A stretch of DNA of 5,022 nucleotides from Bacillota bacterium (GCA_023458615.1 JAEWYV010000210.1:1-5022), one strand, 5' to 3'. Counted from the first letter of the stretch, positions 1 to 5,022 are shown. Made by a program: numbers and translations. Notes: generated from the sequence alone by a model not told the origin.

Positions 1-66
1 GTCTGTGCGCAGGCCTGTCCCTTTGGCGCTATCTCTCGCGTTGGCGAAGAGCAGAAAGGAGAATGA
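1..66 (+). CDS. iorA: Indolepyruvate:ferredoxin oxidoreductase alpha subunit, C-terminal end only (partial)
   Basis: The window opens inside a reading frame whose last 21 codons translate to VCAQACPFGAISRVGEEQKG plus a final Glu, ending in TGA at 64-66. The CxxxCP followed by a small hydrophobic stretch is the closing half of a bacterial ferredoxin [4Fe-4S] motif. IorA proteins end with such a 2x[4Fe-4S] domain that passes electrons from the thiamine-diphosphate site to ferredoxin. The call rests on this motif and on the iorB gene that follows immediately; the catalytic part lies outside the window. The stop codon sits within a few bases of the iorB start, so the two subunits are probably translationally coupled. 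Another ferredoxin-ended oxidoreductase subunit would look the same in so short a stretch. Confidence 0.8.
   Translation, partial: VCAQACPFGAISRVGEEQKGE
55..61 (+). promoter_or_regulatory. Ribosome binding site of iorB (decides the start)
   Basis: AAAGGAG lies inside the last codons of iorA. It is 10 bases from the ATG at 72 but only one base from the ATG at 63, which favours the downstream start. Initiation inside the iorA tail fits translational coupling of the two subunits. Confidence 0.7.
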
Positions 67-71
67 CCCGT

Positions 72-656
72 ATGACAGCAACAAACGTAACAAGCATTCT
101 CATCTGCGGCGTCGGTGGTCAGGGTACGCTGCTCATGAGCAAAACACTCACCGCCGGCCTCGTACAGGCGGGGTTTGATGTCAAGATGAGCGAGGTGCAC
201 GGCATGGCGCAGCGCGGCGGCTCCGTCTCCACGCAGGTTCGCTATGGCGAAAAGGTCTACTCCCCCATCATCGGACGGGGCGAAGCGGATGTGCTCGTCG
301 CCTTTGAAAAACTCGAGGCAGTACGTTATTCCGATTTGCTCAAGCCAGGCGGACTCGCGCTGATCAACGACTATGAGGTCATGCCCATACCCGTCTCCAG
401 CGGCGCGGCAGAGTATCCCCAAAACATCGCCGCGGAGATGCAACGCGCCTTTGACGCGCGGGTAATTCCCGCAAGCACCATTGCCAAAGGGCTGGGCAAC
501 ATCCGTTGCACCAATATCGTGCTGCTCGGCGCGCTCGTCCGCGCGTTTCACCTCGAGTCCATCGACTGGAACGCCGCGTTGACCGAATCTGTGCCGCCGA
601 AGGTGCTTGCCCTCAACATCGCCGCATTTGACGCGGGTTATCGCATTGAGGCATGA
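72..656 (+). CDS. iorB: Indolepyruvate:ferredoxin oxidoreductase beta subunit
   Basis: This 194-residue protein is the small subunit of the cytoplasmic enzyme that oxidatively decarboxylates arylpyruvates (indolepyruvate, phenylpyruvate, hydroxyphenylpyruvate) to aryl-acetyl-CoA, reducing ferredoxin. It belongs to the pyruvate ferredoxin/flavodoxin oxidoreductase gamma-domain family. The family glycine-rich motif GVGGQGTLLMSK is at residues 13-24 and SEVHGMAQRGGSV at 40-52; SPIIGRGEADVLVAFEKLEA follows. The length is normal for the family. An in-frame ATG at 63 overlaps the iorA stop, but the AAAGGAG at 55-61 ends only one base before it. The ATG at 72 is 10 bases from that site and places the first beta strand (SILICGVGG) at the expected distance from the N-terminus, so 72 is preferred. 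Substrate range within aromatic 2-oxoacids cannot be read from the sequence. Confidence 0.93.
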   Translation: MTATNVTSILICGVGGQGTLLMSKTLTAGLVQAGFDVKMSEVHGMAQRGGSVSTQVRYGEKVYSPIIGRGEADVLVAFEKLEAVRYSDLLKPGGLALINDYEVMPIPVSSGAAEYPQNIAAEMQRAFDARVIPASTIAKGLGNIRCTNIVLLGALVRAFHLESIDWNAALTESVPPKVLALNIAAFDAGYRIEA

Positions 657-670
657 TACCGGTACGCCCC

Positions 671-722
671 GACGGGGTTAGCAAAAAGCGATCTGCATGA
701 TTTTAACCCGTCAGCGGGTTTT
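671..722 (+). promoter_or_regulatory. Competing hairpins in the iorB-aminotransferase gap
   Basis: The 86-base gap between iorB and the aminotransferase contains one strand that can pair in two ways. AACCCG (705-710) pairs with CGGGTT (715-720) over a 4-base loop, giving a 6-bp hairpin followed by TTTT (719-722). The overlapping TAACCCGTC (704-712) can instead pair with GACGGGGTTA (671-680) with one bulged G. The two structures are mutually exclusive. The downstream hairpin with its short T run could act as a weak terminator or RNA-processing site that tunes aminotransferase expression relative to iorAB. The pairings are read from the sequence; the regulatory role is a guess, and the T tract is too short for a confident terminator. 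Confidence 0.35.
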
Positions 723-724
723 AC

Positions 725-732
725 AGGGAGGA
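725..732 (+). promoter_or_regulatory. Ribosome binding site of the aminotransferase
   Basis: AGGGAGGA lies 10 bases before the ATG at 743 and immediately after the small hairpin at 705-720. It supports this start, which also gives the family's usual N-terminal helix. Confidence 0.75.
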
Positions 733-742
733 TAGAAAACCA

Positions 743-1939
743 ATGGTATCCAAGGAAATGCTCCAGTTGGGGCGCGTGCGCTCCGCCATTCGCGAGCTCT
801 TCGAGTTCGGGCGCAAGCGCGCTGCCGTTGTCGGCGAGGAGAATGTCTACGATTTCTCGCTTGGCAACCCCTCTGTCCCGCCGCCCGCGGCGCTTACCGA
901 GGAGATGGTTCGTCTGCTGAATAACTCCGACCCCTCCGCCCTGCATGGCTACACCAGCGCACCGGGCGCAAACGAAACGCGGGACGCGATTGCGAACAAT
1001 CTCAATCTGCGCTTCGGGACGTCGTTTACTCGCCGCAATCTCTATATTTCCTGCGGCGCGGCGGCTGCGTTAACCTCCATCCTCCGGGCGCTGACCGTAG
1101 ACAAGGAGACGGAGTTTATCGCCATTGCGCCGTATTTTCCGGAATACGGTTGCTTTGCCGCGACGGCTGGCGGAAAGCTCGTCGTCGTAGAGCCGGATAT
1201 GGAGCACTTTCAAATCAACTTCTCCGCGCTGGAGTGCGCCATCAACGCGCATACGCAAGGTGTGATCATCAACTCGCCCAACAACCCCTCCGGCGTGGTT
1301 TACTCCGAGGAGACGATTCAGCAGCTTGCCTCCCTTCTGCGCCAGAAGAGCACTGAGATCGGGCACACCATCTATCTCATTTCGGATGAACCCTACCGCG
1401 AACTGAACTATACCGACTTGCCCGTGCCGTTTGTCACGAATTTTTACGATGCGTCCATCATCTCCTATTCCTATTCCAAGAGTCTCTCACTCCCGGGTGA
1501 TCGCATCGGCTATGTGCTCCTTGGCAACGATATGCCGGAGTTTGACGATGTCTACGATGCAATCGCGGGCAGCGCGCGCGTGCAGGGCTATGTCTGTGCG
1601 CCGTCGTTACTGCAAAAAACCATCGCTCGCGCAGCGGAGCTCAATCTCATGCCGGATCTGACGAGCTACCGCAGAAATCGCGACGCGCTCTATGAGGGGC
1701 TCAACGCATTCGGCTACCGCTGTATGCCACCGGATGGCGCGTTTTATCTCTTCCTTGAGGCACCGGGCGGCGACGGGGATGCGTTTGCCGAGGCGGCAAA
1801 ATGCGAGGATATCCTCATCGTGCCCGGTCGCAGCTTTGGCTGTCCGTCCTATGTTCGCATTGCATACTGCGTGTCCTACGAAACCATCATTCTCGCCCTA
1901 CCGGGCTTCGGGCGGTTGTATCATCAGTTCTGCAAATGA
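743..1939 (+). CDS. Class I/II PLP-dependent aminotransferase, probably aromatic-amino-acid aminotransferase
   Basis: This 398-residue cytoplasmic enzyme is a fold-type I aminotransferase (AspB/AAT superfamily). Seen in the sequence: the substrate-entry segment YDFSLGNPSVPPP (36-48), GYTSAPGANETRDAIA (69-84), the NSPNNPSGVVY block with cofactor-binding Asn181, DEPY with Asp215 and Tyr218, the Schiff-base lysine Lys246 in SYSKSLSLPGDRIGY with phosphate-binding Arg254, and a C-terminal YVRIAY whose Arg372 should hold the substrate carboxylate. All catalytic positions are present and the length is typical. The gene lies 86 bases behind iorB in the same direction. Inferred role: transaminating Trp, Phe or Tyr to the 2-oxoacids that IorAB oxidises, as in fermentation of aromatic amino acids by anaerobes. 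An aspartate, alanine or broad-range aminotransferase cannot be excluded from motifs alone, so no gene symbol is given. Confidence 0.9.
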   Translation: MVSKEMLQLGRVRSAIRELFEFGRKRAAVVGEENVYDFSLGNPSVPPPAALTEEMVRLLNNSDPSALHGYTSAPGANETRDAIANNLNLRFGTSFTRRNLYISCGAAAALTSILRALTVDKETEFIAIAPYFPEYGCFAATAGGKLVVVEPDMEHFQINFSALECAINAHTQGVIINSPNNPSGVVYSEETIQQLASLLRQKSTEIGHTIYLISDEPYRELNYTDLPVPFVTNFYDASIISYSYSKSLSLPGDRIGYVLLGNDMPEFDDVYDAIAGSARVQGYVCAPSLLQKTIARAAELNLMPDLTSYRRNRDALYEGLNAFGYRCMPPDGAFYLFLEAPGGDGDAFAEAAKCEDILIVPGRSFGCPSYVRIAYCVSYETIILALPGFGRLYHQFCK

Positions 1940-1953
1940 GTGATTCCCATGCA

Positions 1954-1983
1954 AAACGCCGCAGGAGATTTCCTGCGGCGTTT
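1954..1983. terminator. Bidirectional intrinsic terminator between convergent operons
   Basis: A perfect 13-bp inverted repeat pairs 1954-1966 (AAACGCCGCAGGA) with 1971-1983 (TCCTGCGGCGTTT) around a GATT loop. It lies 14 bases after the aminotransferase stop and 12 bases beyond the tupC stop on the opposite strand. Its arms end in AAA/TTT, so it offers a short U run in both directions: UUU GUG C on the + strand and UUUU GC on the - strand. The U tracts are short but the stem is long and GC-rich. It is the only terminator-like structure in the 56-base gap and should end both transcripts. Confidence 0.85.
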
Positions 1984-1995
1984 GTGCTTCTTCGT

Positions 1996-2673
1996 CTATA
2001 TTCTCCAATGGTGCAAAAAGAATTGTGTTGCTGGTTCTTGCGGATCGTGCAGCACCTGCCCCGTTTCGCCGTCTTCAACTATGCAGCCATCCGTTAGCAC
2101 AATGGTGCGAGTCGAGAGCCTGAGCGCCTGTGACGGCGCGTGAGAGGAGAATAGGAGCGTGCAACTATTCTCAGCCGCATAATCCATCAACAAACGTTCC
2201 ATGCACTCTACAGCCTGAATATCCGCGCTCGCGGTTGGTTCATCCAGTAGCAGAAGCGCATGCGGGCGCGCGATCACACGCGCCAAAGCCATGCGCTGCG
2301 CCTCTCCGCCGGAGAGGCGGCTGCCCCGCGCGCTGCAAAGATGCAATAGACCTACGCGCTCCAGCGCTTTGATAGCTAACTGCCGCCGATTCTTCAGCCC
2401 GTCCAGTGCAATCGCTACATTCTGCTCTACGCTGAGGTCAAACGCATAGGGTTTTTGCGGCAGATAGGCGATGTCCTTACGCTCAATTTCAGAAAGTGAA
2501 ATCGTACCCTCGTCTGCCTGAAGTGTCCCCGCAAGCAGGCGAATCAGCATGCTCTTGCCGGAACCATTCGGGCCGATGAGCGCGATCCGCTCTCCCTTTG
2601 CAATCTTCAACGATGGAATATCCAGCACGCATCTGGCATCATATCGCTTTTTTACTCCCGTTAACGCAATCAT
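1996..2673 (-). CDS. tupC: Tungstate ABC transporter ATP-binding protein
   Basis: This 225-residue ABC ATPase powers import of tungstate through TupB. Motifs in order: Walker A GPNGSGKS (34-41), Q-loop Q73 in YLPQKP, signature LSGGE (120-124), Walker B LLLLDEP with catalytic Glu145, D-loop around SADI (149-152), and switch His178 in SSHAP. The set is complete, so the ATPase should be active. Its length fits the short TupC/small-importer type and there is no extra C-terminal regulatory (TOBE) domain such as ModC carries. The ATG at 2673-2671 overlaps the tupB stop (ATGA), with AAAGGAG placed 9 bases upstream, so translation is coupled. Specificity for tungstate comes from the neighbouring TupB and TupA, not from this sequence; alone it would be annotated as a generic ATPase. 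Confidence 0.93.
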   Translation of the reverse strand: MIALTGVKKRYDARCVLDIPSLKIAKGERIALIGPNGSGKSMLIRLLAGTLQADEGTISLSEIERKDIAYLPQKPYAFDLSVEQNVAIALDGLKNRRQLAIKALERVGLLHLCSARGSRLSGGEAQRMALARVIARPHALLLLDEPTASADIQAVECMERLLMDYAAENSCTLLFSSHAPSQALRLSTRTIVLTDGCIVEDGETGQVLHDPQEPATQFFLHHWRI

Positions 2674-3356
2674 ATCTTCGCACTCCTTTGCAGCAGGTGC
2701 GCCAATACATTGACCATCAACGATATGACAAGCAGCAGGACGCCAAGCGCGAGCGCATATTGAAAATCTCCGATGTTGGTATACATCATGATCGCGGTGG
2801 TCATCACGTTTGTCTTGTAGGCGATTGCGCCGCCGACCATGGACACCGCTCCAACCTCCGCCATCGCCCGCCCGAAGCCCAAAAGATAGGCGGAGACAAG
2901 CGCATACTTGCTCTCGTTGAGTGTGAGCAGAAAGATTTTCCCGCGCGAAAGCCCAAGCCCGCGCGCGGTTTCACGAATGTCGCCAACCAGAGGGGCAAGC
3001 GCGGTCTCCATGCTGCCTGCAACAATTGGAGTGATTAGGATCACCTGGGCGATGATCATGCCAGTCACCGTAAACAGCAGCTTTAACCCGCGTAACGGCC
3101 CGACGCCGGAAAAGAGCAGATAGCACAGCAGTCCGCAGACGACGGGCGGCAGACCCATGAGCGTGCGATTCAGTATAATGAGCGACTTGCGCCCGGGGAA
3201 GTGTGTGCTTGCGAGCAGAACGCCATACGGCGCCCCTAAAAGGAGCGCCGTGCAGGAGCTGAGGAGCGTCATCTTCAGCGTAACAGTCAATATGCTGTTG
3301 AGCAACGCATCGCCTGAAAGCAGCAGGCTAAACGCGCGAGATAGTGCCCCGCTCAC
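2670..3356 (-). CDS. tupB: Tungstate ABC transporter permease
   Basis: This 228-residue polytopic membrane protein forms the transmembrane channel of the tungstate importer, presumably as a homodimer. Hydrophobic segments are visible near residues 20-50, 58-83, 92-116, 150-172 and 186-220. The cytoplasmic coupling (EAA-type) loop is ETARGLGLSRGKIFLLTLN (129-147) and docks with TupC. GRAMAEVGAVSMVGG (162-176), just after it, is highly characteristic of the TupB family. The start is a GTG at 3356-3354, supported by GGAGGGA 9 bases upstream, overlapping the end of tupA. Only 6 bases separate it from the tupA stop, and it overlaps tupC by 4 bases. Molybdate or sulfate permeases (ModB, CysT) share the fold, but the coupling region and the partner proteins point to tungstate. 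Confidence 0.93.
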   Translation of the reverse strand: MSGALSRAFSLLLSGDALLNSILTVTLKMTLLSSCTALLLGAPYGVLLASTHFPGRKSLIILNRTLMGLPPVVCGLLCYLLFSGVGPLRGLKLLFTVTGMIIAQVILITPIVAGSMETALAPLVGDIRETARGLGLSRGKIFLLTLNESKYALVSAYLLGFGRAMAEVGAVSMVGGAIAYKTNVMTTAIMMYTNIGDFQYALALGVLLLVISLMVNVLAHLLQRSAKI

Positions 3357-3362
3357 AGGGAA

Positions 3363-4412
3363 TTATCCCTCCGCGCCGCCGTTTGCTTCAAAGGCAAGGA
3401 ACGTTGCCTTGTCCGAAAGAACGTAGGCGCCCAGCTCGTTTGCCATGGTCAGGCAGACGCCCATACCGGCGTTGCTGGAGAGATACCATTCGCTATAGGC
3501 GGCAACGCTCGCCGCATCCGTGGTGATGCCCAGCGACTCCGGCCAGAGAGAGACCTCCTTGGTGTGTGTTCCGCTCTGATCCCCGCGGGAAACGAACGGG
3601 AACTTGCCTTCCGCGATACGCGCAAACGCATCCTTAACGTTCGCGGCTTCGGCAACCTTTGCCGGGTCGTCCTTCGGGCCAACCAGCACAAAGTAGTTAT
3701 ACATAAATGTGAGCCGCTCGGTGCTGTAGCCTTCCAGCACTTTTGCAAACCCATCTGCAACGAACTTTTCTTCCTGCGATTTGCTGTGCACGAGTATGAG
3801 ATCCGCGTTGCCCATCGTCGCCGCGGCGATAGCCTTGCCCGTTCCGGCGGAAGAAACCTCGACCGTATAGCCATACTTCGCCTCAAACATCGGCAGCAAA
3901 TACGTCAGCAATCCGCTGTCGTTGACCGAAGTCGTGGTCGAGAGGCGGATGGTTCTCGTCGCGTCCGTCGCCTCCGGTATCTGCGCCTTGGAGACAGCCT
4001 TATCGGGACTCAGGGTAAAGAGCGCCTCGCCATATTGCGATACGCCGTAGCCTGAGATCAGCTGTCCGGCCTCGTCGCTGAGCATCCAGTCGATGAGCGC
4101 CTTCGCGCCAATGGTATTGACCGCCACCCCGCTAACCGCCTTACCATCCGCGTCCTTGAAGGGCGCAGCGTCATTCACCGCGATCAGGGTGTAGTTGTTC
4201 TTCATGTCGTCATCCTGCTCGAGCAGGATCTTGATGTCCAGACCGCTCTCACCGCTCATCTGTGCCGCCGGTGTCGCGTCAAGCCCGCCCGCAACGACCA
4301 CTTCCGGTGTGGATTCGACAGACGATGTTTCATTTGCCGCGGGTTTTGCGCAGCCGAACAGAGACAGCACCAGCAGCAATGCAATTGCTATCGCAAAAAA
4401 ACGCCTTTTCAT
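3363..4412 (-). CDS. tupA: Tungstate-binding lipoprotein with circularly permuted domain order
   Basis: This 349-residue lipoprotein should capture tungstate outside the membrane and deliver it to TupBC. Residues 1-21 are a lipoprotein signal (basic MKRR, hydrophobic core, Cys21 after LFG); 22-56 are a low-complexity spacer. Residues 57-132 (LDIKILLEQDDD, NYTLIAVN, ALIDWMLSDEAGQLI, QYGEALF) match what is normally the C-terminal module of TupA. A linker (133-153) leads to IRLSTTTSVNDSGLL (155-169), normally the start of the mature protein. Then follow AGTGKAIA (189-196), ADLILVHS (203-210), FVLVGPKDDP (241-250), SRGDQSGTH (275-283) and the ending at AYVLSDKATFLAF (329-341). The usual downstream module is absent after the stop because tupB begins 6 bases later. 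The oxyanion-binding motifs TTTS (159-162) and RGDxSGTH are intact. The ATG at 4412 is chosen because GGAG lies 9 bases before it and the signal peptide begins there; the frame stays open upstream but without a signal-peptide-compatible start. Confidence 0.92.
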   Translation of the reverse strand: MKRRFFAIAIALLLVLSLFGCAKPAANETSSVESTPEVVVAGGLDATPAAQMSGESGLDIKILLEQDDDMKNNYTLIAVNDAAPFKDADGKAVSGVAVNTIGAKALIDWMLSDEAGQLISGYGVSQYGEALFTLSPDKAVSKAQIPEATDATRTIRLSTTTSVNDSGLLTYLLPMFEAKYGYTVEVSSAGTGKAIAAATMGNADLILVHSKSQEEKFVADGFAKVLEGYSTERLTFMYNYFVLVGPKDDPAKVAEAANVKDAFARIAEGKFPFVSRGDQSGTHTKEVSLWPESLGITTDAASVAAYSEWYLSSNAGMGVCLTMANELGAYVLSDKATFLAFEANGGAEG

Positions 4413-4418
4413 GATTGG

Positions 4419-4450
4419 TTTCTCCTTTTTTGATATGGAGAAAATGCTCC
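4419..4450 (-). promoter_or_regulatory. Hairpin masking the tupA ribosome binding site
   Basis: In the tupA leader RNA, UUUCUCC (4443-4437) can pair perfectly for 7 bp with GGAGAAA (4425-4419), which contains the tupA Shine-Dalgarno sequence, over an 11-base loop. The masking strand also has alternative partners: GGAG at 4450-4447 (4 bp, 6-base loop) and GGAGA at 4496-4492, the 3' strand of the upstream aptamer-like stem. Such overlapping options are typical of a translational expression platform. The pairings are visible in the sequence; their use in the cell is inferred. Confidence 0.6.
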
Positions 4451-4490
4451 GATCCACGACTACCCGTGCCGAATACAAAAAAAATCTATG

Positions 4491-4583
4491 ATCTCCTTTG
4501 CAAACATGGCAGGCACGCCTGTTTCCAGCCGTACCCATTGACCAAAACGGCCTCGCGATATCCGGTCGCATTGGTTCGGAGAT
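4491..4583 (-). ncRNA. Probable molybdenum/tungsten cofactor (Moco/Tuco-type) riboswitch aptamer
   Basis: The tupA leader contains a structured 93-nt block. A closing 6-bp stem forms between AUCUCC (4583-4578) and GGAGAU (4496-4491). Inside it, ACCAA and UUGGU can pair to enclose a GCGA/UCGC element, and GGUACG pairs with CGUGCC, capped by CUG-GAAA-CAG with a GNRA tetraloop. The 3' GCAAAGGAG next to the closing stem, the CUCCGAACC 5' edge and the GNRA-capped arm resemble the Moco RNA motif as I remember it. That class senses molybdenum cofactor, and the variant lacking one stem is proposed to sense tungsten cofactor. Position ahead of a tungstate uptake operon fits the class. The structure was folded by eye, so class assignment, and Moco versus Tuco, remain open. 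Confidence 0.65.
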
Positions 4584-4702
4584 TTTCCCTCTTTACTCGT
4601 TGTTTCTTCCCTCTTCAGAAGTGCGACTCGCATTTTTCCTGCTATTTATGATGTCAAAACGGGTCAAACTCGCACGAATGAGAAGCGTTACACAACAGCT
4701 GT

Positions 4703-4731
4703 ATTATTTCACACCGCATGTATGTTGTCAA
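4703..4731 (-). promoter_or_regulatory. Sigma-70-type promoter of the tupABC operon
   Basis: On the - strand a perfect -35 box TTGACA (4731-4726) and a -10 box AATAAT (4708-4703, five of six matches to TATAAT) are separated by exactly 17 bases. Transcription would start near 4696, giving a leader of about 280 nt that contains the aptamer-like RNA and the masking hairpin. The -35 box begins 12 bases beyond the stop codon of the preceding gene. A second TTGAC-containing stretch closer to tupA (around 4651-4668) has no convincing -10 box at good spacing. Confidence 0.75.
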
Positions 4732-4743
4732 ATCCAGTGGACA

Positions 4744-5022
4744 TTAGGAATTGGTGGTTGAGGATAGCATGCGAGCTAGCGCCACTGCCGCAATGGTTCG
4801 GATTCGTTCCGCCATCAAGCGGGAAACCCCGGTCTCTTCGCTGATACGGGCAGGCGTATAGTCCGGCGAAGTATAGCGCTCATGTAACGGAACCAGCTTC
4901 ATCTGGCGATTGGTGCGCAGGGCATCCTCCAAACACATCCGCGCGCTATAACGAATCTCGTTCTCTTCGTCGCTTGCTTTTCTTGCGCGCTCTGCCTCAC
5001 GCCGTTGTAGAAGGCGGCTGCT
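4744..5022 (-). CDS. Hypothetical protein, C-terminal part, possible helix-turn-helix (partial)
   Basis: An open frame runs from the right edge to TAA at 4746-4744, giving the last 92 residues of a protein whose start lies outside the window. An ATG at 4938 is internal: the frame continues upstream without a stop, with a highly charged, probably helical stretch (RLLQRREAERARKASDEENE) that looks like coding sequence. The C-terminal part, TPARISEETGVSRLMAERIR, has the spacing of a helix-turn-helix (ISEETG, turn at VS, then a recognition helix), followed by an alanine-rich helix. I do not recognise the family. It could be a DNA-binding regulator, but no tungstate- or molybdate-binding domain (such as the MopI/TOBE type of ModE) is visible in this part. 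It runs in the same direction as tupABC, with a separate promoter between them. Confidence 0.6.
   Translation of the reverse strand, partial: SSRLLQRREAERARKASDEENEIRYSARMCLEDALRTNRQMKLVPLHERYTSPDYTPARISEETGVSRLMAERIRTIAAVALARMLSSTTNS

Noticed and set aside
63..71. iorB starting at the ATG at 63 that overlaps the iorA stop
   Set aside because: The AAAGGAG at 55-61 would be one base from the start. The ATG at 72 has workable spacing. The overlapping start cannot be fully excluded.
705..722. Strong intrinsic terminator after iorB
   Set aside because: Only a 6-bp stem and four T residues; too weak to call, so recorded as a competing-hairpin element.
638..1366. Open frames on the - strand opposite the aminotransferase (638-946 and 1070-1366)
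   Set aside because: No family motifs, and they lie opposite a gene with a full set of catalytic motifs.
3449..4055. Long open frames overlapping tupA on both strands (3449-3886 on the - strand, 3564-4055 on the + strand)
   Set aside because: They are other-frame shadows of tupA with no recognisable motifs, rich in Arg as expected from a GC-rich gene read out of frame.
3363..4412. tupA as a frameshifted or chimeric misassembly
   Set aside because: The frame is continuous from signal peptide to stop, both modules keep their motifs, and the tupB ribosome binding site sits correctly at the end, which suggests a settled gene rather than an assembly join.
4413..4571. In-frame upstream extension of tupA by 53 codons to an ATG at 4571
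   Set aside because: It would put a non-secretory sequence before a clear lipoprotein signal, lacks a placed ribosome binding site, and runs through the aptamer-like RNA. The ATG at 4412 has GGAG at 9 bases.
4621..4680. Short repeated and inverted TGCGAGT / TCGCAC words in the tup leader as an operator
   Set aside because: The matches are short (5-8 bases), lie downstream of the predicted transcription start, and do not form a convincing symmetric site of ModE or TunR type.

Overview
The window reads as chromosome of an anaerobic, fermentative bacterium, most likely a clostridial Firmicute. The reasons are a ferredoxin-dependent indolepyruvate oxidoreductase, a tungstate-specific ABC transporter, strong AAAGGAG-type ribosome binding sites, and a lipoprotein signal peptide on the binding protein. 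Base composition looks moderately GC-rich, so a GC-richer Clostridia lineage is more likely than a classic low-GC Clostridium. This placement is an inference.

Left half, + strand: the last 21 codons of iorA (ferredoxin-like tail with a CxxxCP motif) overlap iorB, the beta/gamma-domain subunit of indolepyruvate:ferredoxin oxidoreductase. After an 86-base gap holding competing hairpins comes a fold-type I PLP aminotransferase. Together they would convert aromatic amino acids to arylpyruvates and then to arylacetyl-CoA plus CO2, with electrons passed to ferredoxin. A 13-bp stem-loop ends this unit and is shared with the convergent operon.

Right half, - strand (read from right to left): the 3' end of an unrecognised gene with a possible helix-turn-helix enters at the right edge. 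A 330-base intergenic region follows, then tupA-tupB-tupC, encoding the tungstate-binding lipoprotein, permease and ATPase. The three genes are tightly packed (6-base gap, then a 4-base overlap) and form one operon. The intergenic region carries a good sigma-70-type promoter, a roughly 93-nt structured RNA resembling the Moco/Tuco cofactor riboswitch class, and a hairpin that buries the tupA ribosome binding site. The pairing options suggest translational feedback control of tungstate uptake by the finished cofactor.

The most striking observation is tupA itself. The segment that normally forms the C-terminus of TupA (the strand ending in ILVEGD, a helix like FIDWL.S.EGQ.LI, and YG..LF) lies here directly after the lipoprotein signal and spacer. 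The segment that normally starts the mature protein (TTTSxxDSGLL) follows it. The protein then stops where the usual C-terminal module would begin. This is the pattern of a natural circular permutation of a type II periplasmic binding protein, and all known binding motifs appear to be kept.
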